A stretch of DNA of 64,000 bases, taken from assembly GCA_001599295.1 (NCBI GenBank), contig BCGN01000003.1:535148-599147 (forward strand). Reading direction: 5' to 3'. How positions within the stretch are numbered: the first letter of the stretch is position 1; each line of letters opens with the position of its first letter. This DNA comes from Sporopachydermia quercuum. Its lineage: Eukaryota; Ascomycota; Sporopachydermiomycetes; Sporopachydermiales; Sporopachydermiaceae. Position numbers and translations under genes: made by a program. Of this stretch, positions 1 to 9,925 are shown piece by piece. The notes beneath the pieces were generated by a model. The model saw only the letters and a list, made by a program, of their open reading frames with translations. It was not told the origin of the DNA and did no database searches.

Positions 1-1189
1 GCGCTAATCTTGCAGGTGGAATAGCAAAACTAGGATGTATATAACATAGGATAATCATTTGAAGATCAGATCTGTCCTTTTTGTTAAATTGACTAATTTC
101 CATTCTACCACATGTATCTGCGAGTGACCTATTTTTTTTTATGACATTCACTACATACTGAACCAGTAGATCTATTATCACAGGATCATGAAACTTTGTA
201 GTGATTTTGGTTCTCATAAGCTCGAAACACATATTATACCTCCCTTTCTTCACACTTTCGATAACTTCTTGTAATCTAAGCAACAATATTAATTTATCTT
301 CGGATGAGAATTTCTCAGTAGTTGGAACATCACCTACGAGTTCTACTCTACTTATGATATCCCTCCTTAGGTCATGTGAACTGTATGAGAAATTTGAAGG
401 CCTATCATTAATTAGACCAAACTTCGATAATTCGAACTCCCTGTTCACTTTAATTTTGCGATTCTTGATCAATTCCTCAGCTCCTTCAAAAATGCCAGAT
501 CGAACGAGTGTTAGCAATTGTCTTGTAGGTTTAGGATATAAGGCAATATTAGTCTCATTTTCTAGCAAGTCAGAAACCGAATTCCGCCCAATATTCTGCA
601 ATGCCTGAAGAAAAACGGCTACCGCTTCTTCTCTATTACAACTGAAAACATGTTGAACAGACTCTATTGTAGATGTTGAATATTGCTCTTGGCCAGTTTG
701 GTACTTCTCCTTTTGGGTTTCAAAAGCTACCCGTAGCTGTGCTTTATTACCATCCTTGACAGAAGGGGTAACGGTATTATCGTAATCATGAATAAACTTT
801 TTCCATTTATTGATAAATAATCCTTTATAGTGTTTCCTAGTAACTTTGGCATCTTTTTTGGCTAACAAGGAACCATTACCATCATATGTCTTCATTCTTT
901 TCCGATCCAGCTCATTTCCTTCTATTTTCCCCTCAATCTTGTCATTGAGCAAGCCTTGCCTTCTCCGTTTCTTTTCTGAGACAGCAGACTTAGTATTATC
1001 AACCAAATACGGTTTTCTTTCAGTAAACGACACCTGAGATAAGTCAGTGGCAACCAAATCCAACTCAGTGCTCAAATTGAAGAACGGACCTAGCTTTCCT
1101 GGGGTATTCGTTACACTTTTTACCACATCTTTGTATTGAAGTTCTTCATATTCCATTTTTACATAATCAACTGCACTAAGCCTTCTCAT
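1..1189 (-). CDS. Possible RNA polymerase I core factor subunit Rrn11-like, partial (3' end outside window)
   Basis: An open frame of 396 codons runs from ATG at 1189 to the window edge with no stop; an in-frame TGA lies eight codons upstream, fixing the start. The N-terminal third is charged and carries a basic patch (KKRRRQ); the rest is predicted helical. Near residue 388 the protein reads FAIPPARL, which resembles the FAVPSRL stretch I recall at about the same distance into S. cerevisiae Rrn11, and the helical layout also fits that TPR-like subunit of the Pol I core factor (with Rrn6 and Rrn7, binding the rDNA promoter in the nucleolus). This is a weak resemblance from memory, so the name is tentative; the gene itself is firm because 1.2 kb of this AT-rich DNA stays open. 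Confidence 0.5.
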   Translation of the reverse strand, partial: MRRLSAVDYVKMEYEELQYKDVVKSVTNTPGKLGPFFNLSTELDLVATDLSQVSFTERKPYLVDNTKSAVSEKKRRRQGLLNDKIEGKIEGNELDRKRMKTYDGNGSLLAKKDAKVTRKHYKGLFINKWKKFIHDYDNTVTPSVKDGNKAQLRVAFETQKEKYQTGQEQYSTSTIESVQHVFSCNREEAVAVFLQALQNIGRNSVSDLLENETNIALYPKPTRQLLTLVRSGIFEGAEELIKNRKIKVNREFELSKFGLINDRPSNFSYSSHDLRRDIISRVELVGDVPTTEKFSSEDKLILLLRLQEVIESVKKGRYNMCFELMRTKITTKFHDPVIIDLLVQYVVNVIKKNRSLADTCGRMEISQFNKKDRSDLQMIILCYIHPSFAIPPARLA

Positions 1190-1869
1190 ATAACTCACTT
1201 CAATCAGTCAACAACCGATCAACTTCTTGCATAATAAATTGCTTTGCCATAGGGATATATCTTTAACAACTTGTACTTTCAGCTATATTTGAACAACGAA
1301 GGAGATCAACTATTACTCCTGTCATTCGAAATGAAACCTCACCTCAGTGTCATTATCCCAAACAAAACCAAATGGGGAACGAAGAATTAAACAACAACAA
1401 TATGCGAAGGACACAATTATGTGTTTGACATAATGAGATAGATAGATAGTGATGATTTGAGGGAATACAAATATGGGTTTAAGTTTAAGAGAATATTAAG
1501 GTCTATGTGGATCATAACTTTAATCTAAACTCAATTCACGTACATTTTAGACAGATAGCAGGATTGTTCAGTTTTCTTCACTAATTAAGATGAACTACTT
1601 GGGATTTGAATTGATATATGAATAATATGAACATCAGATGTCCCTACGTTGCCTGGGAATTTGAATGAAGAGAAAATAGATTAAAGATTTCTGGCAGCTT
1701 ATCAAATTCCGTAAGCTCCAAATATCAGCAATTCAAGCTGACACAATTTGTTCTTAGAACATAAGCAAATTCACACACTATTCGTCATGTAAAAGGCATT
1801 ATAACGAAAATCCAGCTGAAAAATATAAGAGTAGTTTATGTTGATGATAAATTTGTATATCATACTATT
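1190..1869. other. Intergenic, no gene seen
   Basis: This AT-rich spacer should hold the promoter of the minus-strand gene to its left. No coding frame, RNA gene or repeat array was recognised. Confidence 0.5.
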
Positions 1870-2890
1870 CACTCTGTTTCAAGCAATTTGGAATACAGTC
1901 CTCTCAGATCATTTTTCCCAAGATTTCCAAACCGATTCTGTTCGCTTATTGGATAAACGGTCACATCAAGATCCAATGCTCCATCTATAATCAATGGGAT
2001 AATCATTCTTAATTAGTGCATAGTGACAGTATCTTCTTGGGATCCAAGTCCACTACCACACAAGCAAAAGTTGGGCGATCCCAATGGTTTGGCAGGACAG
2101 AAATTGCTTGACCCCCAACACTTCCAATTTGAACCCAAGCCATTTTCTGGCAGGAAAATGATCTATAGTAAATTAATGAGCTCATCAGTTTCTCCGCAGA
2201 AGATCTCCCAATTATATCAAGTAACAAATCCGCATCACCTAAAGTATTTTTGAGTTTTAGTTCAATGCCATCATCAGCTAATATCAATGTAACATCAAGA
2301 TCTGAGTCATTCAACACTTTGTTTCTACCCACATCTAATAAATTTTCCAGCTTTGAGGTAACGAGAAGTTTGAATTGCAACCAGACCAGAGATTCCTATC
2401 ACACTGTTAATCAGTACAGTAAAACTCTTTGTAGCGTCGGTTACTTTTTCCCATAAACACCAAGAAGCGATTACAGCGTTCACCAAGCCAGATATTTTCA
2501 CGTAAGCCCCATCATCACAGTTCGCAAGCACAATCATCTGAAATTTCTTGATATTACAGTATGGCCCTTGCCCATAGATCCTCCATTCTGATACACTAGT
2601 ACATTATGTTTCTACCATCTATCAACACTACTCCGTCAACACCAGGTATCAATGAGTACTGCGTTGCCAATGAATAATGCGTTCCACTAGCTTTAGCTTT
2701 CACCAAATGAAATAGTCCAGCGTGAAGACTATTCAGCTGAGCTTCATCCAGTAATGCCGAGTCCAGTAGATCAAATGCCCATATTCTCGTAAGCCTTTGG
2801 ATTGTCTCATCAAACCGGCGTTTCTAAGCTATCTGCGGTTCAAATTCAACTTTGCTGGAGCTCTTTAGTCTATCATCCGTCAACAACACA
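1870..2890 (-). pseudogene. Broken coding remnant of unrecognised protein
   Basis: On the minus strand several protein-like stretches lie in order but in different frames: about 2880-2600 (includes EAQLNSLHAGLFHLVKAKAS, with internal stops), 2537-2360 (starts MIVLANCDDGAYVKISGLVN), 2355-2009 (includes LNDSDLDVTLILADDGIELK) and about 2000-1872 (ends LRGLYSKLLETE). The switches do not coincide with good splice sites: the common donors of this genome (GTAAGT, GTATGT, GTACGT) are absent here. The simplest reading is a decayed host gene; an intron-rich gene with poor sites, or base-call errors, are alternatives. The middle has a faint roadblock-like alternation of strand and helix, not enough to name it. 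Confidence 0.35.
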
Positions 2891-3695
2891 GTAGACTAGA
2901 CGCTATGAAGTATCAACTTAACTGGTGAAGGATTGAAGCAGAAGAAATAAAAGAACAAATAAATATTCGACGCAGCTTTGAATTACTATTCCACCTTGGA
3001 GGAAGAAAAATCGTTATTGCAGTTGATTTCCCGAGCCGGAGATAAAAACCTTAAACGTTGAAAGAAAAACTCTAAATGTTTCTTTCGCGAAAGAATAATT
3101 TTAAAGTTCCGGAGAAAATTAATGATTACCAAGTCAATCCAAAAAGGAAGTATTATTATATAATAGTATTTCATTAGAAGAACCATAGAGCAATATGAGA
3201 TCATCAAATGATGAGAATATTGATTGTGGTTCAAATGTAATCAGCTGTTTAGTTAGATTATGTAAAGACTAATTCAATTATCTAGCTAACATGTCGATGA
3301 ATGGCCAACTAAAGCAAGACGATTTGATTGAAAGCTTTTTGTATTATCAAGCGAGACACTTTCTTAAGACCACTTCACGGAAATTTAGTGCTCTGTTTTG
3401 AGGAAGCATCCTAAGAACATTGAAGTTATTAGGATTTTGATGTTCTGAAGCAACCTAGGTTCCCTTAAAATCGACTACGTTAAGCAGTTTTCAAAACTAA
3501 GAAATAAATGACTATCTTCTTTCTATTTGTTTCCTTCAAAACAAATTGTATAATCTTTCTATTCATACTTATGTAATTATGTTTCTTGCTCTTTATCCCC
3601 CAGCCATGTTATAATCCAAACAGAATTAACTTTTTTATTTATTTATTTTATTTTATTCAAAAACTAACAAGAGAATATTCTTTAAACTTGCCAAG
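2891..3695. other. Intergenic, no firm gene
   Basis: This spacer lies downstream of the bHLH gene. It holds a 36-codon ATG frame at 3291-3401 that could be chance. Nothing else was recognised. Confidence 0.4.
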
Positions 3696-4745
3696 TTAGT
3701 TCAATATTGATGATATACTATTTTTCTTCAACATCATCAAAGCTTGACTTGCAGTTTCCATCTCTCGTTCAGGAGTCCCAATTCTGATTTTATTTTTGGC
3801 AACATTATCAATAACTGAAGGTGGTAACATCATTATGTTCATTGGCTGTGCGGCGTCAGCATGGAACATTGAGACATCAGTGGGAGAGAACCCAGATATA
3901 CTCGAATGATTTAAAACTGGTTTAATAGTGTATTGAGAAAAACTCCCCGATTGCTTCCCTTTTCTTGAGTCTCTCGTAATCGGCAAGCTAGCATTACTTC
4001 CCAATAAATACGGAGAGCTACTGATACTGTCAGAAGACATCATCTCTGGACTTGAGGATAAAGGGGACTTCGAGACCTCTTGTTCAATAGAAGTATCCTT
4101 TGGCTGTAAAGGGTTCAGGACTGGTGTCTTAAAACTGGAGCTTGATGAGTTCTCAATCTCCTCTAGTTCCGGATTTTTGTTATATGATGACGCTTCTAGT
4201 AAATCATCTCCTTCGTAAGCAAAACTAAAATCCCAATTATTCTCAGAGCTTTCGCTTGACTCCTGAACATCTTTCAGACATCTGTGAAGATATCGAATAT
4301 AATCCACCGATGCTTGTAATATGGCTAGCTTGTACATCCCAGCATCACTGTTATTTCTCTCTTTTCCATCTCCATTGCTTGACTTGTACAGAGTCTGACG
4401 ACAAGCAGGTACAAGATGCTTCAGAGCTTCGAACTCATTGTTCATTTTAATTCGTCTTTTGCGCTCGATCATAGAATGAGCAGTTTTATAGGCCCTCTTT
4501 TTCTCCTCCATCAGCTTCTTCCTAGCTTCATCCTTTTCACCTCGTACATTTGTCTTTGAATTTCTTTTCTTTTTAGTTACTTTCATTGTCATACCAGTTT
4601 GTAATGGCTGTTCAAGACCTGGAGTGGAACTCTTTTGCTCAACACTGTTTGATCTAAGTTTCATTCCGATTGAATTCCCAGAAGGGTTCATTTGAATAAT
4701 AGTTGGCGTTAATCCTGGAGGAGGAGGGTTTTGTTGTTTACTCAT
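3696..4745 (-). CDS. bHLH transcription factor
   Basis: A 349-residue protein starting at ATG 4745; the frame stays open a little further upstream but has no other ATG. A basic helix-loop-helix domain sits at about residues 80-165: the basic region and helix 1 read AHSMIERKRRIKMNNEFEAL, then a long Ser/Asn-rich loop, then helix 2 with KLAILQASVDYIRYLHRC. The basic region carries the H..IE.KRR pattern of E-box binders. The N-terminus is Pro-rich followed by Lys/Arg-rich stretches that could serve for nuclear entry, and the C-terminal half is Ser-rich and low complexity. The helix 2 position lacks the Tyr of SREBP types. It may belong to the Ino4/Yas1 group that controls lipid genes, but I cannot assign an orthologue. 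Confidence 0.85.
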   Translation of the reverse strand: MSKQQNPPPPGLTPTIIQMNPSGNSIGMKLRSNSVEQKSSTPGLEQPLQTGMTMKVTKKKRNSKTNVRGEKDEARKKLMEEKKRAYKTAHSMIERKRRIKMNNEFEALKHLVPACRQTLYKSSNGDGKERNNSDAGMYKLAILQASVDYIRYLHRCLKDVQESSESSENNWDFSFAYEGDDLLEASSYNKNPELEEIENSSSSSFKTPVLNPLQPKDTSIEQEVSKSPLSSSPEMMSSDSISSSPYLLGSNASLPITRDSRKGKQSGSFSQYTIKPVLNHSSISGFSPTDVSMFHADAAQPMNIMMLPPSVIDNVAKNKIRIGTPEREMETASQALMMLKKNSISSILN

Positions 4746-6549
4746 TTTTCCATATCTTAGTAGCAAACTTTGCTAATTAGTAAAATCGAGTCAATTCAAG
4801 TAGAAACTGCATGAAAGGAGAATACACCGCTGAGAAAAGCGTAAAAATGCTAATTGAATGACGAGCACTCATGTATATATCAAAACAGACATTGGAAGAC
4901 TCGTTTATTCATCATCTTTAGTGTAGTGAAGTGGTATATTCTACATCAATGGAGAATACTTCGGAGATCGCATAGTCATTTCAATAGATATAGGACTTTA
5001 GCTTTTCATTTAAGATTTACCCACATGGCCCATTCTACATTGTAGATTAGTCGTATTTGGAAAGACTAAATAAAATGCTTAACCTTATGCTGTTAACTAT
5101 GGGGAAGTTGTTTGGAATTAACTCGGGATGGAAAACTAAGTTAATCTGTAGAAATAGAAACCTTATTTGAAAGTTTATTTTGAAGAATGGAAAGAAATCA
5201 AAAGACAGGAGTGAGAGTGAGCTGAAGTGTGACTACTTTGGAAGGAATGTATCAAATACGACGCATGTGGTAAAACTGGCTCCAGTGACATACTTAAATG
5301 ACAGTTCTTGAAATTGTTGTTGTCCCTTTGTTGTGCATTAGAGAAGAAGTAAAAGTGGATCTGGAAGTCCACAGATGAGATGCGTTCTGAATATAATGTT
5401 GCTCTTTCTTATGAAACTCTACTTCCTTCTTGAGAAAATATGACAATAAGTCAAAGAAACATCAATATTCTTAGGCAATCTAGCCCCTTATTGTTCATAG
5501 GTAGATATGATCAAATAGCAAAGATCATCATGTTAATACCCTGCATGATGATTGTTGACGGAGGTGAATGTCAATTGTACTCACATAAAAACTAGAGTTT
5601 GAACCCATTTCAATATAAAACATATGAGATGTAGCTATTGGATACGTTGTTCATATTACTTTCAAACAATAGATGGTAATGGGATATTTCAAATAAGTGT
5701 TCACTGTTTGAAAGTTGCACCTTTCAATTGAAACTTTATGGAGTTTAAAGTTTGAATGTTGTTCGAATTAAAGTTAAGATGATAAGATGTGTTTCTCAAT
5801 ACCACGCACGTGGATGAACAATGCTCATATACTCATCAATAGTTAACAACCATTACGCATACAAAATTTTTGATTTCAACGGTTGATGGTTACATTAAGT
5901 TGCATACAAAAGTCTACAATGAAACTGTTAGATGCTTATGACTGAAGGAGCAATTAATCATTCCAACTTTCTCTTTCAATTGAATTGAGATATTTATACT
6001 TCAAACGTCTATGAAGATAATCTTTGCATCAAATCTCAGGCATATTATGCCTACGAACAGATGCAAAACAATGAGGTTGTATATGTTTAACTACATATTC
6101 AGTCAATTGTGAACTTGATTTCATTTTACAACTTATCAAGTAGCACAAGCAAAACAGATGAGTATTTCTTACTAAGAACTCATAGTGCGATATAGCAAGT
6201 GAAGGTAGTACCAATTCTTGGTGGCCCACATGTTTTTGACACCTGCAATGTTATGCAAAGAAAGCCACGCGACAAGAAGCTACATTTGAATATATATCTA
6301 CTCAATCATCGATCAAAGTTCATTGTGAAATCATATGGTCCATTTAGGATCACTCTGTTCCTAAAATTGCAAATCCCCTAAACGTTTTGGTTCTTTTTCA
6401 AGTAGAAACGCTCCAGGACAAGATTAATCAACGAAATTAGGAAGAATGAAACCAAATAGGTTTAATGTTATGTTATGATCTAGCCTATAGCTCCAAGAAG
6501 CTGAGTTCCAACTTATCGCTCTAGCTATAACTTACGAGGTTTCTGTCAC
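4746..6549. other. Long intergenic region
   Basis: Upstream of the bHLH gene. Only short scattered ATG frames with ordinary AT-rich composition are present; no conserved coding signal or RNA gene was recognised. A long promoter for the bHLH regulator is plausible. Confidence 0.4.
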
Positions 6550-7440
6550 CTTCACTAGAAATATTAAAGCAATTCAATCCCTTGATCAACATAACATACA
6601 TATTACTTACCACATGTCAAATCTGTCGCAATTCCTTTGTCATAAGTCCCTCGATCATCCACATATATTTTCTCTTTTCTCTGTAATCTTGGACTATCAG
6701 TCACCGCCCCTCCGTCTACTCAAATTATTATCTCTAAAGGATAACAGCGCTTGATCAGCTAATCATTATATCCATATAAGTGTTTTATAACGTAATCGTA
6801 AAATGATTTCTATTCGGTGAACAACATGAAACCCTCAAGCCCTAAATACATAAACATGACAAGTAACACTGAGCTTACCCTACCAAGATGTCAAAATCTA
6901 TAAATTGAGAGCCTACCCCACCCCCCTCTGTTTTTAAGTAAATCTCTTTGCCTTTTGGCTTAGATCAAGTGTAGTATCTGTTCTTTTCAGTGTAACAACT
7001 GAAATGTCATCATTGATGACGTTTAAAATTTGTTACTCATATTTTTGAATATGGTCGCATAGTCCGCTGGGCTTGCCTATGACTTGTGGCATCGTGTCGT
7101 TACTATTGCACTCTTGGTGACTGACGCAAGTTTTAAACATCTTCTTTCGAAGTTGTTTTTGAGATTATTAGTTGAGGTCGATTAATACTTTCAAAAGCTA
7201 CGTCAAAGCATTAATGTCATTGATCATGAACTACGGGACTAATTTGTAGNGCAGGAGTAGGCATAATGTTCACCAAAATGGGTTTCAGAGGATTATACAC
7301 CTACAATGAAACTTGGAGGTACTTCCGTTCATACTTTATCGCCATCGTAAACAACAGTGAATTATTTACATTGCCTTTATGGGAAGTGATACCNTACAGT
7401 TTTTATAAGATTGAATCGTAGTTGAAGGTTTTTCATCTTT
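6550..7440 (-). pseudogene. Decayed coding relic, family unknown
   Basis: The minus strand shows protein-like runs that change frame and are interrupted repeatedly, for example stretches including YVDDRGTYDKGIATDL, VTLKRTDTTLDL and HFGEHYAYSC. There are many breaks over about 0.9 kb, so this is an old copy. No terminal repeats were found, and the family (host gene or mobile element) cannot be decided by eye. It lies between the SNF4 3' end and the bHLH promoter region. Confidence 0.35.
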
Positions 7441-7566
7441 TACAGTTCCGTAGTAACACTTGCATTCAACATTTGAATCATATCCTTACAATCAATTGAA
7501 TTGAAGTATATTATGTTGTGTGATATTATTTTCAGTCCTTACCTATACGTACTAACGATATATCCA

Positions 7567-8940
7567 TTATTCCTCAGCAAATAATATGTACTTGAGAATA
7601 TCACTCAATGTTACAACCCCTTGTAATACGCCATCATCATCAACAACAAACAATCTATGTAGTCGGGACTTTCTGATAGTATCCATTATTGTACATAATC
7701 TATCCTCAACTGTACAAGTGTGAACACCTTCAAAATCGTCAGGTCTGCGCATTAAAGCTTCACCCACACTGAGACTCAAATCCGCATAAAGCTCACCCTT
7801 GATCAAAGCCAAAACATCTACTGCTTCGTAGACATTAACCAATTTACCAGTGCCGGGTTCAACAATTGGTACTGATGATACACCATGATGTGTCAGTAAG
7901 TGAATTACTTCAATAACAGGGGTTGTCATAGTCGCTGTTGCTAAATCTTTACCAGTTCCCATATTCAATTGTCGTATAGGCTTTAGAAGCATTCTAGTTT
8001 CTTTACACTATTTTTTCCATGTTAATAAAGTTCTTCAAACAACACCGTTATAAATTCAATCAACTTACGTTAAGTGCCACGAATTTGAGAATTCTATACT
8101 GAGTTAGAACACTCACAACAATCTCTCTGTGAGTGTTTTCATCTTGATCAATCAAAGGTATACGTCTTGCCCTTGATTCTATCATCTTTACACATGATTC
8201 ATATAATGATTTGAATGGATGAATTGAGATGGTTTCAATAGGTTCAACCCCAATGGCCTTTTCAACATCTGTTCAAAGACAAACAAATTCCTCTGTTAGC
8301 AATGCGAACTCCTTTATGAAAAAAAAAAACAGAAGGCCCCAGTAACCAATGTTACTATTGACCATCAAACAAAACTTACCTCTTAGACCGTCTAGAGTTA
8401 ACCTATCAACTAAATCCATTTTATCAGGATTCTGGAAATAATACTGTATGACATTGATGAAATCAGACGCAGTCAGTAAACCAGCGAACTTTGAGGTCTT
8501 TGCATTCCACAGAGGAGCTGATACAATTGAGTTTTGAAGCAAAATTGTAAGTGCTTTTCTGACCAGTAATGAAGTATCTAAGACTATCAATCTGAAACTA
8601 ACTGGTAAAACATCATAAGATGTCTTTGACTGTAGAAATAATCTAATAGCCCGCTAAATGTACGTTAGAGAAGTCCATGAAAAAGAAACAAAATGAAAGC
8701 TCTTGACCTTTTGTTAACCATTCACCAATTCTGAAAGCAAAAACAAACGATGTAATTGATCTGCATGATATGATCACAATGCAAGATCATAGCATGAAAT
8801 CTTCAAGTAATGAATAAAATGCTTCTTCGAATACTTACAACTGCTTCTCTCTGTTCCTTTGCTATTTGTTCTTCAGTAATCGGTTCCACAGGTACACCTG
8901 GAACAGAATTCAGATGTGAGTTGTTTGTTCCTGACTCCAT
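7567..8940 (-). CDS. SNF4: AMPK gamma subunit Snf4, three introns
   Basis: Energy-sensing gamma subunit of the SNF1 kinase complex. Four exons join in phase: 8940-8839, 8653-8380, 8268-8069 and 8007-7567, giving 338 residues (S. cerevisiae 322). Introns are 185, 111 and 61 nt, each with a GTAAGT donor and TAG or CAG acceptor; intron 2 has GCTAAC before its acceptor. The protein carries the four CBS repeats. Diagnostic blocks are SKTSYDVLPVSFRLIVLDTS, IVSAPLWNAKTSKFAGLL, RRIPLIDQDENTHREIVVSV and LSLSVGEALMRRPDDFEGV, all near-identical to yeast Snf4. The start is the only ATG that leads into the first donor. S. cerevisiae SNF4 has no intron, so this structure marks the lineage. Confidence 0.96.
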
Positions 8941-9925
8941 TGTATTTATACTTAAAACTCAATCTTGAATTCTCTTTGGGCCGCGATAATTTCAAACTGT
9001 CTCTGCCTTTAGGTCCTATCTTGTGGTTTTCTCCTAGTAGTTATCTATTAAATCAATTGAAAATAAACAACCCTTGAACGGCTATCCAGCACACAACAAA
9101 CCAGATTGCTCTTAATTTGTTTAATTGTGAAACGAATAGTTAAATAAATCGCAACTAAACTTTCCAAATGAGTGTATAAACGTGCTCTATATCGTTATTA
9201 TGTCTGCAATCAGTATTCTTATATTAATAGTGATCGAGAGAGTCAGAGGTGCACTGGTTCCGTGGTAATATTACGAGTCGGTAGCTGCTACCTTGTATAC
9301 TATGGAATATAGCAGTAACACCTTTAAATCTAAGCAGTTATTCCAATATGTGTATGTTATGATTTTCTANCCACACATCCAAAAAATACTCTATCCGTTT
9401 AAGACTGATCATAATGAAGTATTCAATCTCTAGTAGTATCTATTCTTTCACAATATCAACTTCCCTGAATGACTTTTGTTCAACTTATTTACTCAGAGCC
9501 AATGTCTTGTTGTCTTATTATCTCAAATATTTGTCTCAATATTTCCAATGTTCCCCATGACACATTAGTCTCTATTTCTCTGGTTAGACCCTTTCTCTAC
9601 ATGCTTATGCATGTACTTTATATGCAACTTCATGCAATATATATGCATTATGAATAGTTCATTATCTTCCTCTCCAGTACTAATTTCGGAACTCTTTCCC
9701 ATAATTGGCAATATGAGCCTGGTTCGGTAAATCCGTCATCAATATAGCATATCTTTTATTCATCTCCATTACTAATCAGCTATTCAAGCTTTATACTCAA
9801 AATTATTACTTATAGAATCATATATTGAAGAGCTTATTCTTCATATTTATATATTGTATTGAATTGTCCGTCGAACAAACAATACAATGATCAGTTGATT
9901 GCTTGATGATCAGAAGGAAGGAAAG
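8941..9925. other. Divergent promoter region between SNF4 and the transporter gene
   Basis: About 1 kb between two divergently transcribed genes. It is AT-rich with short TA-rich runs. No coding frame or RNA gene was recognised. Confidence 0.5.

Noticed and set aside
3291-3401. 36-codon plus-strand ATG frame with protein-like text
   Set aside because: Too short, no partner exon or homologue recognised, and chance frames of this size are expected.
5175-5372. 65-codon minus-strand frame rich in Ser and His
   Set aside because: Low-complexity shadow of AT-rich spacer with no partner exon or motif.
6199-6381. 60-codon plus-strand frame
   Set aside because: No protein-like conservation and it lies opposite or beside a decayed minus-strand relic.
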